Positions 1 to 6,096 of a stretch of DNA of 13,835 nucleotides are shown here, piece by piece. A model generated the notes under the pieces. The model was not told the DNA's origin, searched no databases, and was given only the letters and a program-made list of their open reading frames with translations. The stretch is from positions 1-13,835 of the forward strand of contig JAKAGL010000034.1 in NCBI GenBank assembly GCA_021815535.1, read 5' to 3'. Both the position numbers and the translations under genes were made by a program. This stretch comes from a bacterium. Lineage in GTDB: Bacteria; Nitrospinota_A; UBA7883; JACRGQ01. Position 1 is the first letter of the stretch, and each line of letters opens with the position of its first letter.

Positions 1-609
1 CTCGATACCCACATCGGTGAGCGGATGCTTCGAAAGCTGTTGGATGACGCTGAACGGAATGGTTGAAACATCCGCTCCCATCAGGCAGGCTTTCACAAAG
101 TGCATCGGATTGCGGATCGAAGCGACTATCACCTCGGATTGATAACCGTAGTTTCCGTATATTTGGACGATCTGTTCCACCAGCACCATGCCGTCTTCGG
201 AGATGTCATCGAGGCGGCCGACAAAAGGGGAAACGTAGGTGGCTCCGGCCTTGGCGGCCAAAAGCGCCTGGCTGGGGGAAAAGATAAGGGTGACGTTTGT
301 TTTGATCCCCTCGGCGGTGAGGGCTTTGCACGCCTTCAGGCCGTCGACGGTCATCGGAAGTTTCACCACTACATTCTCACCCAGTTTGGCCAGTACGCGG
401 GCTTCCTTCAACATGCCTTCGGTATCCAGCGAGATGACCTCCAGGCTCACAGGGCCTTTGACTTCGGTGAGAATTTCTTTCGCCACACTGTTGAAATCTC
501 TGCCGGTTTTGGCTATGAGTGACGGATTGGTGGTGACGCCGTCCAGAATGCCGATGCGGTTGGCCTCCTGTATTTCTTTTATGTCCGCTGTATCGATAAA
601 AATCTTCAT
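1..609 (-). CDS. tal: Transaldolase, TalC/FSA-size subfamily (3' end beyond window)
   Basis: Cytosolic pentose phosphate enzyme that moves a dihydroxyacetone unit between sedoheptulose-7-P/glyceraldehyde-3-P and erythrose-4-P/fructose-6-P through a lysine Schiff base. The frame opens MKIFIDTADIKEI and is open to the window edge (203 codons), so only about 10-20 residues of a usual 214-220 are missing. Family marks are GVTTNPSLI (24-32), the Schiff-base lysine K83 in NVVVKLP, the TNVTLIFS strand and the ASIRNP segment. Two positions argue for a true transaldolase rather than fructose-6-phosphate aldolase: Glu57 (Gln in E. coli FsaA) and Phe129 (Tyr131 in FsaA). The ATG overlaps the TGA of the upstream glycosyltransferase (ATGA), which suggests translational coupling and operon membership. 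Identity is confident; the precise substrate preference is inferred. Confidence 0.93.
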   Translation of the reverse strand, partial: MKIFIDTADIKEIQEANRIGILDGVTTNPSLIAKTGRDFNSVAKEILTEVKGPVSLEVISLDTEGMLKEARVLAKLGENVVVKLPMTVDGLKACKALTAEGIKTNVTLIFSPSQALLAAKAGATYVSPFVGRLDDISEDGMVLVEQIVQIYGNYGYQSEVIVASIRNPMHFVKACLMGADVSTIPFSVIQQLSKHPLTDVGIE

Positions 610-1616
610 CTTTTCTCTCCCAATTTCTTCAATGTTTCCAGCGGCTTCGCCAGTATGTCGCCGTCACGCAAAACCCAATGTTGCTTATCGGCCCGCCGGT
701 AGGCGCGAATGGCTGGCAACGATTGTAACGCCTCCACCAATGCAAACAGGAATATTTTTTTAAAGGTAATCAAAGCAATAAGTGTGCGCCAGAAAAGGAA
801 GAAAAAGTGGCGGAAGAGCAGGTCTCCGTCGGCGATCAGCTTCCAGTGAAAAATAAGCCGGTTGCGCTGGCTGACATAAAGCATCCGCGAGCTGGGGGGA
901 AGCTTTTTAGCGGTGCCATGCACCTTGTGGTATACGAGACAGCGCGGTTCGTAAACTGTTTTCCACCCCCGTTTCCATGCACGGTACCCCAAGTCGGTAT
1001 CCTCCCAGATATAGGGGGAATAGAGCGGATCGAACCCTCCCATTTGCATGAACATCGATTTGCGGAACGCAACATGCGCGGTCACGCCATACAGGGAATA
1101 CAGAGTTCCGGCCGCCGCCCGTTTATCTTCCGGCACGTCGTAATTTTCCCACGCGCGGATGAATCCGCGCGAAAACCGTCCCACTTGACCCCCGCTTTGA
1201 AACGTGGTTTTATCAAAACGGTGTGCGCGCATGGCCACCGCGAAAACCGACGGATCGTCGAAATGGGGCAGGGCGGGCGCGATGAAATCCTTTTCCACCT
1301 TCACGTCATTATCCATAAAAATGATGATTTCATTCTTGCATTGGGCGACGACGGTGTTGCTGGCTATCGGGCTGCCGCTGCGCTGCTCCAGCCGGAAAAA
1401 GCGAACCTGCGGGAATTTGGTCCGCATCATTTCCGCCGTGCCGTCGTCGGAGCCATCGTCCGAAACGCACACCTCGTTATCCGGATGCCCGTGAAAGGCG
1501 GCGGCGGCCAAAAGCGAAGGCAGGCATTCCTCCAACAACTCGCGGCCGTTATAGGAACGCGTGGCGATTGAAACGCCGCAACGGGCGTGGCTGAACGCCG
1601 GAGAGGGATCAGACAC
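606..1616 (-). CDS. Family 2 glycosyltransferase
   Basis: Inverting GT-A fold glycosyltransferase, expected on the cytoplasmic face of the inner membrane and to use a nucleotide-sugar donor. Over 336 residues I see the first strand GVSIATRSYNG (14-24), the acidic loop VSDDGSDDGT (51-60), the metal-binding DxD as D102-N-D104 in FMDNDV, and the acceptor-side acidic motif WEDTDLGYR (204-212, E205/D206). A very hydrophobic stretch at about 269-298 could anchor it to the membrane. The start is a GTG at 1616 with no clear Shine-Dalgarno. It overlaps the end of the upstream GT9 gene by 8 bp, and its stop overlaps the transaldolase start by 4 bp, so the three are one transcription unit. The sugar and acceptor cannot be read from the sequence; a rhamnosyl- or other LPS/O-antigen transferase is possible. 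Confidence 0.9.
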   Translation of the reverse strand: MSDPSPAFSHARCGVSIATRSYNGRELLEECLPSLLAAAAFHGHPDNEVCVSDDGSDDGTAEMMRTKFPQVRFFRLEQRSGSPIASNTVVAQCKNEIIIFMDNDVKVEKDFIAPALPHFDDPSVFAVAMRAHRFDKTTFQSGGQVGRFSRGFIRAWENYDVPEDKRAAAGTLYSLYGVTAHVAFRKSMFMQMGGFDPLYSPYIWEDTDLGYRAWKRGWKTVYEPRCLVYHKVHGTAKKLPPSSRMLYVSQRNRLIFHWKLIADGDLLFRHFFFLFWRTLIALITFKKIFLFALVEALQSLPAIRAYRRADKQHWVLRDGDILAKPLETLKKLGEKR

Positions 1617-2682
1617 GCTGTGCCGAGCGGTGCGTAAGGATGTTGATGACAGCCCGTTTTGCTTCGGCCAGCTTGATCTTGGTCATGCAGTGGATGCCGA
1701 TGTTGGGGCATGCCTTCTGGTCGCATGGCTGACATTCCATCAACGGCGCATTGCGTATTACCTTGGCCTTTTCGACAATCGGCCCCCATATGGCGGGATC
1801 GCTTGGCCCGAAGAAGGAAACAACCGGCACGCCGAGCGCGGCGGCCATGTGCATCGGCCCCGAATCGTTGCCCACAAAAAGGTCGCATGAAGCAATCAGC
1901 GCGGAGAGATGCCCCAACTTGAGGTTGGTAGCGATAAGCCCCCGTTTGCCGCTGTAAGAAACGATGCTGGCGATCTCCGCGATATCGGCGTTATTCCCCG
2001 CGTAAATCACTTTTACCCCCAGCTCGTCGGCCATCCACCGCGCCAGTTGACCCATTTTTTCAGCCGGGAGCCGCTTGATGTCCACCCGCGCGCCAGGGTG
2101 CATCATCACCAGACGGTCTTTTTCCGATACGCCGAATTTGCGCAAGAATCCGGTGACGAATTCCTTGTCCTCCGGGCGGTAGCCAAGAAAGAGTTTTTTC
2201 TCCTCCGGTATCACGCAACCCACCGCCCGAACGGCGTTCAGCAGAACATCGGATGTGTGCGAGGCCGGATCGGCCAGCGGAATGGGGATGTTGTAAAAAA
2301 GCTTGCTGCGCAGGCGCAACCGGTATCCCACCCGGTACCGCGCCCCGGAAAGCCAGGCCAGCGGCGCACTGCGGGGCCCGCCGTGCAGGTCGATCACCAA
2401 GTCGTATTTTTGTTTCCGGATCTTCGCGATGAACTTGAAACCCATTACCGTTTTTTGGAACCAGGTCATGCCGGAGGTGTCACGCTTGTGCAGAATCAGG
2501 TAATCGATGCTCGGATGACCGACGCAAATGTCTTCAAATACATCGTCTATCACCATGTCAATCCGCGCGGAGGGAAAGGTGATCCGCAACGCTTCCAGCG
2601 CCGGGGAACTCAGGATAATGTCCCCAATCGAGCGGTATCGCAAGACCAGAATCTTTTTTATGAGGTTCTTCTGTATGTCCAT
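1609..2682 (-). CDS. Family 9 glycosyltransferase, heptosyltransferase-like
   Basis: LPS-core type transferase (WaaC/WaaF/RfaQ family, GT-B fold) that normally adds heptose from an ADP-heptose donor to the inner core in the cytoplasm. The 357 residues begin with the classic strand-loop KILVLRYRSIGDIILSSP (10-27). The middle has MHPGARVDIKRLP (194-206). The donor-binding signature FVGNDSGPMHMAAALGVP (269-286) is followed by FFGPSDPAIWGP (290-301). A C-terminal cysteine set C317, C320, C325, C332 (CxPC then CP then HCM) recalls one seen in many GT9 proteins. It is the first gene of the minus-strand operon. The ATG at 2682 has only GAGG directly abutting it, a poor Shine-Dalgarno spacing, so the start is less certain than the family. 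The exact sugar is unknown. Confidence 0.92.
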   Translation of the reverse strand: MDIQKNLIKKILVLRYRSIGDIILSSPALEALRITFPSARIDMVIDDVFEDICVGHPSIDYLILHKRDTSGMTWFQKTVMGFKFIAKIRKQKYDLVIDLHGGPRSAPLAWLSGARYRVGYRLRLRSKLFYNIPIPLADPASHTSDVLLNAVRAVGCVIPEEKKLFLGYRPEDKEFVTGFLRKFGVSEKDRLVMMHPGARVDIKRLPAEKMGQLARWMADELGVKVIYAGNNADIAEIASIVSYSGKRGLIATNLKLGHLSALIASCDLFVGNDSGPMHMAAALGVPVVSFFGPSDPAIWGPIVEKAKVIRNAPLMECQPCDQKACPNIGIHCMTKIKLAEAKRAVINILTHRSAQRV

Positions 2683-2716
2683 CCTCGGCCCAATCTGCGG
2701 TTATTTATTGCGGGTA

Positions 2717-2722
2717 ATTGTA
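2717..2722 (-). promoter_or_regulatory. Possible -10 element for the glycosyltransferase operon
   Basis: Read on the minus strand this is TACAAT (5 of 6 to TATAAT), which would place a transcription start about 28 nt ahead of the GT9 start codon. No convincing -35 hexamer lies at 16-18 bp, so this is tentative. Confidence 0.3.
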
Positions 2723-2738
2723 TACTAACACGGGCGTT

Positions 2739-2894
2739 ATGGGGATTAAAATATTGGCGTTAATCTTTGATAATGCGGCGGTGGCGCTCATTGCCGCGCC
2801 CCCAGGCAAAGCGCTTATTCTCACGCTTCGTGGCGATATCTGTAACAATAATTGCCGATTGCGGCTCGGCACAACTCCGTTCAAGACGATTTAG
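2739..2894 (+). other. Doubtful 51-codon ORF with a CNNNC motif
   Basis: An ATG-to-TAG frame of 51 codons fills much of the intergenic gap. The peptide starts MGIKILALIF and carries LTLRGDICNNNCR, with cysteines at 35 and 39. The spacing recalls the first two cysteines of a radical SAM CxxxCxxC motif, but the third position is Arg. There is no Shine-Dalgarno before the ATG. It may be non-coding, or a decayed remnant; I would not call it a gene. Confidence 0.15.
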
Positions 2895-2966
2895 GCCATT
2901 TATTACTGTTTAAAGTCATTTTACGGTGAAAACAAGATTTGTTAAGATAACGCCCAGTTCGGCATT

Positions 2967-2972
2967 TATAAT
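2967..2972 (+). promoter_or_regulatory. -10 element for small protein/cytochrome operon
   Basis: A perfect TATAAT. It would start transcription near 2979, just ahead of the Shine-Dalgarno at 2988-2991 and the ATG at 2998. The -35 position (AAGATA/TAAGAT at 17-18 bp) is poor, so an activator may be needed. The position argues against the longer frames that start upstream at 2926 or 2986. Confidence 0.5.
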
Positions 2973-2987
2973 CGCATCGGGCAGAAT

Positions 2988-2991
2988 GGAG
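2988..2991 (+). promoter_or_regulatory. Ribosome binding site fixing the start at 2998
   Basis: GGAG followed by AAAAAC and then ATG (6-nt spacing). It selects the ATG at 2998 over the in-frame GTG at 2926 and the ATG at 2986, which lies within the site itself. Confidence 0.7.
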
Positions 2992-2997
2992 AAAAAC

Positions 2998-3174
2998 ATG
3001 AAAAACGTTGAAATTGCCGTTCAAGGCAACATCCTCACCATCAAGGTGGATTTGACCAAGGAATTCGGCCCTTCCTCATCAGGAAAGACCATCATTATCG
3101 CCTCAACCGAAGGAAACATAACCATCCCGGATCGGAATGAAAAGATCGGATTGAACGTGTACCGGAAAAAATAA
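2998..3174 (+). CDS. Conserved small protein of unknown function (58 aa)
   Basis: A 58-residue soluble protein with no signal peptide, membrane segment or cysteine. It alternates short beta-prone strands (VEIAVQG, ILTIKVDL, TIIIAST, GLNVYRKK) with a Ser-rich turn FGPSSSGKT (23-31). From memory, the pattern FGxSSSGKT...TEGN...GLNVYRK recurs in short uncharacterised proteins of several Gram-negative lineages, which supports a real conserved gene. I do not know its function. The segment G24-PSSS-G29-K-T fits a Walker A string by letter, but the protein is far too small to be a P-loop NTPase. It is the first gene of a two-gene operon, 19 bp ahead of the cytochrome c start, so a link with that periplasmic cytochrome is possible but unproven; this protein itself appears cytoplasmic. 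Confidence 0.82.
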   Translation: MKNVEIAVQGNILTIKVDLTKEFGPSSSGKTIIIASTEGNITIPDRNEKIGLNVYRKK

Positions 3175-3193
3175 TTTGGGAGGACGGAACATC

Positions 3194-3577
3194 ATGAAGA
3201 AAAGGTTTCTTACATCACTCGGCGTTCTGACGTTTATTATTTCGGCATTCGCGGCCAAACCCGCGCTGGCGGCCGGCGACGATTTGGGGAACGCGGCAAA
3301 CAATTACCAGCTTTACTGCTCTATGTGCCACGGCAGGGATGGCGATGGCAAAGGACAATTGGCCGAAACGCTGGAGGTTCCGCCGCGCAACCACACCGAC
3401 GCCGCCTATATGAGCAAACGCACCGACGAACAGCTGTTTAAAACCATCAGCGAGGGCGGGGAAGCGACCGGCTTTAATTCGGCGATGCCGGCGCACAAAA
3501 CTATTTTGCATGAAGACGAAATCCACGGGATGGTGAAATACCTGCGCCAGCTGTGCAACTGCAAACATACCAGTTAA
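3194..3577 (+). CDS. Periplasmic monohaem class I cytochrome c
   Basis: An electron carrier exported by Sec and haem-loaded in the periplasm. The 127-residue precursor starts MKKRF, has a hydrophobic core at 7-20 and a likely signal peptidase site after PALA (near residue 27). The haem motif is C42-SM-C45-H46, followed by GRDGDGKG, and the distal ligand is M98 in SAMPAH, as in small cytochrome c/cytochrome c-551/cbb3-CcoP-like domains. The C-terminal helix HGMVKYLRQL is typical. An unusual tail, C121-N-C123-KH, is not a second CxxCH and may form a disulphide or bind metal. The ATG at 3194 follows GGGAGGA (3178-3184). It lies 19 bp behind the 58-residue protein gene in the same operon and is followed by a terminator. 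The redox partner is unknown. Confidence 0.93.
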   Translation: MKKRFLTSLGVLTFIISAFAAKPALAAGDDLGNAANNYQLYCSMCHGRDGDGKGQLAETLEVPPRNHTDAAYMSKRTDEQLFKTISEGGEATGFNSAMPAHKTILHEDEIHGMVKYLRQLCNCKHTS

Positions 3578-3610
3578 GGCGCTACCAGCAGAAGTATCAC
3601 GATAGAGGCG

Positions 3611-3643
3611 CGGGCCGGAAAGAAAAAACCGGCCCGGGCTTTT
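3611..3643 (+). terminator. Rho-independent terminator of the cytochrome c operon
   Basis: CGGGCCGG (3611-3618) pairs with CCGGCCCG (3629-3636) around a 10-nt A-rich loop, followed by GGC and TTTT (3640-3643). It lies between the convergent cytochrome c gene and argC. The U-tract is short and offset by three bases, so efficiency is uncertain. Confidence 0.6.
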
Positions 3644-3657
3644 CACGGCAAACCCGG

Positions 3658-4677
3658 CTAAACCGGAGCCATCAAAAGACCTTCGGTTTCAGCGAAACCG
3701 AACCTGATGTTGAAGCATTGCACCGCCTGGCCCGCCGCCCCCTTGATCAGATTGTCGAGGACGCTGAAAACCAGCAACTTGCCGGTCCGTTCGTCCAGCA
3801 ACGGCTTGATGTGGCAGTGGTTGGTTCCCCGCACGTTTTTCAATTGCGGGTTTTCAGCGGTAACCGTTACAAACGGCGAAGCTATATAAGAATCCTCGTA
3901 ATACTTTGTCAGTTCGGCCTGGCTGATCGGAATGGCCGGCTCGGCAAAAAGGGTGGCATGGATCCCCCGATTGAAGGGGCCAAGGTGCGGCACGAACGAC
4001 ACATGCATTTCTTTGCCGGCGGCAAGAGAAAACTCCTGCTCCATTTCGGGTGTATGCCGGTGTTTTGGCGCACCATAGGCATAGAGGTTTTCATTCACCT
4101 CGCAAAAGGCGTATGCGGCGTCGCTCTTCCGCCCCGCCCCGCTGGTACCTGAAACGGCGCTTACAAACACCGAAGGTTTTACCCACCCGGCCCGCACCAC
4201 CGGCAGCAGGCCCAGCAGCGTTGCGGTGACAAAACAGCCGGGACAGGCGATAAGATCGGCGTTTTTAATGGCGTCGCGTCGCGCCTCGGGCAAGCCATAC
4301 ACGGCGGTTTTCAGCAGATCGGGGGCCACATGGGTATGGCCGTACCACTTATCGTAAAGCGCCGGGTCCTTCAGCCGGAAATCGGCCGAGAGGTCAAACA
4401 CCACCTTTCCCTGTTGCCGCCACTTCACGATGCTCTCCGCGCCGGCTCCATGCGGGAGGCAGGAGAAAATCACCTCCGCCTCGCCGATTTCCGGCGCATC
4501 GGCGGCGCAAAATTTCATATCGGGCGCTCCCGCCCCTATAAGCGAGGCAAGCGGCTGTCCCGCATACGTCTGCGCGGAAGCGGCCAGAAGTTTCACACCG
4601 GGATGGCGGCTGAGTATTTTCAGCGCCTCTATACCCGTGTAACCGGAAGCACCCGCCACTGCAACTGTTATTACCAT
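3658..4677 (-). CDS. argC: N-acetyl-gamma-glutamyl-phosphate reductase
   Basis: Third step of arginine synthesis: NADPH-dependent reduction of N-acetyl-glutamyl-5-phosphate to the semialdehyde, in the cytosol. The 339 residues match the family length. The N-terminal NADP-binding loop is GASGYTG (9-15). The catalytic cysteine is C148 in ACPGCF, preceded by the FDLSADFRL segment (94-102). SAVSGTSGAGR (173-183) and the HRHTPEME histidine region (207-214) follow, and the C-terminal domain carries NVRGTNHCHIKP. The frame stays open far upstream, but family N-termini start at the equivalent of MVITVAVAGASG, so the ATG at 4677 is chosen. It lacks a clear Shine-Dalgarno. No other arg gene is in the window. 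It runs toward the cytochrome gene and away from the repeat-protein gene. Confidence 0.95.
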   Translation of the reverse strand: MVITVAVAGASGYTGIEALKILSRHPGVKLLAASAQTYAGQPLASLIGAGAPDMKFCAADAPEIGEAEVIFSCLPHGAGAESIVKWRQQGKVVFDLSADFRLKDPALYDKWYGHTHVAPDLLKTAVYGLPEARRDAIKNADLIACPGCFVTATLLGLLPVVRAGWVKPSVFVSAVSGTSGAGRKSDAAYAFCEVNENLYAYGAPKHRHTPEMEQEFSLAAGKEMHVSFVPHLGPFNRGIHATLFAEPAIPISQAELTKYYEDSYIASPFVTVTAENPQLKNVRGTNHCHIKPLLDERTGKLLVFSVLDNLIKGAAGQAVQCFNIRFGFAETEGLLMAPV

Positions 4678-4785
4678 ACTGGATACTTTAATTTGCGCCG
4701 GGGGAAAAAGGAAGCCCAAAGAAGGAGCCATCCCCGCGATTGGCCGGTACGCAACGGTGCGGTGGTAAAAAAGGGGAGGGTTCAC

Positions 4786-4791
4786 TATAAT
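4786..4791 (+). promoter_or_regulatory. -10 element for the repeat-protein gene
   Basis: A perfect TATAAT, predicting a start near 4798, so the first well-placed start codon downstream is the ATG at 4847. The -35 hexamer at 17 bp (TGGTAA) matches only 3 of 6. On the minus strand the overlapping bases 4784-4789 read TATAGT (5 of 6), so argC transcription could begin from the same spot in the other direction. Confidence 0.45.
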
Positions 4792-4846
4792 CAGCCATGT
4801 GATCATCAAATCATCTGGCGTGGCGGTTATAAATGCCGGACGTGGC

Positions 4847-5887
4847 ATGGAGGGCCGGACACACCGGCAACCCGCGTTTGTTTTCTTTTGGCGCATCGGC
4901 ATGGCAATGTTCGCCGGTGTATTTCTTTTTTGTGCCGCCGCGCGCGCGGAAGATACCACGGGCAACCCGGCCGCAACTGCAGGAGAATCTTTGACCGATC
5001 CCCCGGCAACGCCTTCAACGCAGTCATCCGATACGCCTGAGCCGGGCGAAATGATATTTGAATCCATCAGGAAAAAGGCGCTGGAAACCGGCAAAGAAAG
5101 CCTTTTGGATAAATATATCAAGGATAGCCACGGTAACCGCTTCGAGGCCCGGGCGCTGGAAACGGTTGATGACATCCGCTTCCGCCGATGCCGGGAAAAA
5201 AACAGCATCAGGGACTATATTGTTTTCGCCGTCAAGTATCCGCAAAGTCCCCACGCCGCCGAAGCGGAACGGAGGATCGACGACCTTATCTTCCTTTCGG
5301 TCTCGCGTGAAAACACCATTGAGGACTATACTCATTTCATCGAGGAATTTCCGAATCATCCGATGGTTCCAGCCGCGAAGGCGGCCATAGAAGACCTCAT
5401 CTTCGAAGAGGTGAAGATGACCGGCAGCATAATCGCCTGGGCGGAGTTCCTACGCGACCACGCCTCCAGCGAAAGGGTTCCCGAGGCCGAGGAACTGAAA
5501 GACGAGTTGGAATATGAACCCTATAAAAAACGGGACGTCGAAGAAGGATACCGCGAATTCCTCCGGGGCTTTCCGGTAAATCGCCACCGCGAAGAAGCGC
5601 GTCAACGGATGATGGAACTACGGACTGTTCGGGTACACAAGGAAACCGACGCGATATGCAATGAATCAAAGATCGAAAGCTCCTACAACTGCGAATTCGT
5701 GGCCTTTGATGAAGGCACTCTGTTGGTGAAGATCGGCAGGCTTACCGGCGAGGAACAGGGCCAAAATCTGCTGATGGGGGGGCCCGGTTATGCGGAAGAA
5801 GCGTTACGGCGTTATTCCATCTGGAAAAATGAGACTATCAAACGGTTGCTCCGCATTCTCGGTGTCATAAGCGTAACGGTGGAATGA
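4847..5887 (+). CDS. Exported TPR-like protein with 37-residue repeats
   Basis: I do not recognise a named family. With the ATG at 4847 the product is 346 residues: a basic start, a hydrophobic stretch (about 19-32) ending in AARA before ED (a likely Sec signal, cleavage near 34), then a Pro/Thr/Ser-rich linker (about 37-68). Residues 109-256 form four tandem repeats of exactly 37 residues, with DLIF or its variants at each start, an aromatic-rich core such as DYTHFIEEFPNHP and an Ala/Glu helix at the end. A weaker fifth copy covers about 72-108. The style recalls TPR/Sel1-like or BamD/YbgF-type helical hairpins, which bind proteins in the periplasm. The C-terminal domain (257-346) has C271 and C282, possibly a disulphide. 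It stands alone, divergent from argC. The start is uncertain: ATG at 4901 or GTG at 4799 are alternatives, with only weak ribosome sites. Confidence 0.8.
   Translation: MEGRTHRQPAFVFFWRIGMAMFAGVFLFCAAARAEDTTGNPAATAGESLTDPPATPSTQSSDTPEPGEMIFESIRKKALETGKESLLDKYIKDSHGNRFEARALETVDDIRFRRCREKNSIRDYIVFAVKYPQSPHAAEAERRIDDLIFLSVSRENTIEDYTHFIEEFPNHPMVPAAKAAIEDLIFEEVKMTGSIIAWAEFLRDHASSERVPEAEELKDELEYEPYKKRDVEEGYREFLRGFPVNRHREEARQRMMELRTVRVHKETDAICNESKIESSYNCEFVAFDEGTLLVKIGRLTGEEQGQNLLMGGPGYAEEALRRYSIWKNETIKRLLRILGVISVTVE
5171..5614 (+). repeat. Four tandem 37-codon repeats inside the exported protein gene
   Basis: Repeat starts fall at residues 109, 146, 183 and 220 (D/E followed by IRF, LIF, LIF, LEY). 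The register is kept with no insertion. Divergence is high at the DNA level, so the duplication is old and constrained at the protein level. Confidence 0.75.
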
Positions 5888-5985
5888 CTGTAAAGGGAAT
5901 GGTAATCCAGCTCTTGCACAACCCATTGTATTTTCTTTACAAAAATAAACGAATTAATCTCTTCAGTCTTCCGTCATCATCGCCG

Positions 5986-6000
5986 ATATGTAATACATAT
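5986..6000. promoter_or_regulatory. 15-bp palindrome upstream of the micro-ORF (possible operator)
   Basis: ATATGTA (5986-5992) and TACATAT (5994-6000) are perfect inverted arms around one A. It sits 8 bp ahead of the Shine-Dalgarno at 6009 and overlaps AT-rich -10-like sequence, as would suit a dimeric repressor site. No regulator is identified. Confidence 0.35.
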
Positions 6001-6008
6001 ATAAGAAT

Positions 6009-6014
6009 AGGAGG
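6009..6014 (+). promoter_or_regulatory. Near-ideal Shine-Dalgarno of the micro-ORF
   Basis: AGGAGG followed by T and then 7 more bases to the ATG at 6023 (8-nt spacing). It is one of the best ribosome sites in the window and the main reason to take the 21-codon ORF seriously. Confidence 0.65.
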
Positions 6015-6022
6015 TAAAGGAA

Positions 6023-6088
6023 ATGAAAGTTGGCGGCGCTCATCATGCTCCCCGGCCCCATGCTCCTCGTAAACCGAAACGGAAATAA
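6023..6088 (+). CDS. Candidate 21-residue basic His/Pro micropeptide
   Basis: The frame encodes MKVGGAHHAPRPHAPRKPKR plus a final K, then TAA. It contains three histidines, four prolines and seven Lys/Arg in 21 residues, with no hydrophobic segment, so it is neither a signal peptide nor a membrane peptide. I recognise no family. Support comes from the strong Shine-Dalgarno at 6009-6014, a palindrome just upstream and a stable hairpin starting 8 bases after the stop, as expected for a short complete transcription unit. It could be a metal- or nucleic-acid-binding micropeptide, or a leader peptide; no structural gene follows in the same direction until 8571, which weakens the attenuator idea. 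Without comparison to relatives this is a hypothesis. Confidence 0.45.
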   Translation: MKVGGAHHAPRPHAPRKPKRK

Positions 6089-6096
6089 ATGAATCG

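Larger units (their letters stand above)
2683..2997. other. Divergent intergenic region between GT operon and small-protein/cytochrome operon
   Basis: These 315 bases separate two divergent transcription units. They hold candidate -10 elements in both directions, an inverted repeat TGCCGA/TCGGCA (2853-2858 and 2866-2871, 7-nt loop), and one doubtful ORF of 51 codons (2739-2894). I see nothing else supportable. Confidence 0.6.

Noticed and set aside
1..609. Fructose-6-phosphate aldolase as the identity of the left-edge gene
   Set aside because: Glu57 and Phe129 occupy the positions where FsaA has Gln59 and Tyr131, pointing to transaldolase.
807..1571. 254-codon plus-strand frame opposite the GT2 gene
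   Set aside because: Shadow of the GT2 gene; the minus-strand frame has all the catalytic motifs.
1909..2763. 284-codon plus-strand frame opposite the GT9 gene
   Set aside because: Shadow frame; composition is rich in His/Arg/Gln as typical of antisense translation, and GT9 motifs lie on the other strand.
2926..2997. Upstream GTG or ATG starts for the 58-residue protein
   Set aside because: They lie before or inside the predicted transcription start and Shine-Dalgarno; the conserved part begins at 2998.
3068..3090. Walker A-like string GPSSSGKT in the 58-residue protein
   Set aside because: The letters fit GxxxxGKT, but a 58-residue protein cannot hold a P-loop NTPase fold and has no Walker B. 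The match is probably coincidental.
3176..3193. TTG start for the cytochrome c
   Set aside because: It overlaps the GGGAGGA ribosome site and would put a useless MGGRNI ahead of a normal signal peptide starting MKKRF.
4330..5040. 236-codon plus-strand frame across the argC/repeat-protein junction
   Set aside because: It overlaps two real genes, has no ribosome site and no recognisable domain.
4678..5208. In-frame extension of argC of about 177 codons
   Set aside because: The open frame runs antisense through the divergent repeat-protein gene. ArgC family N-termini begin at MVITVAVAGASG, so the extension is only an open shadow.
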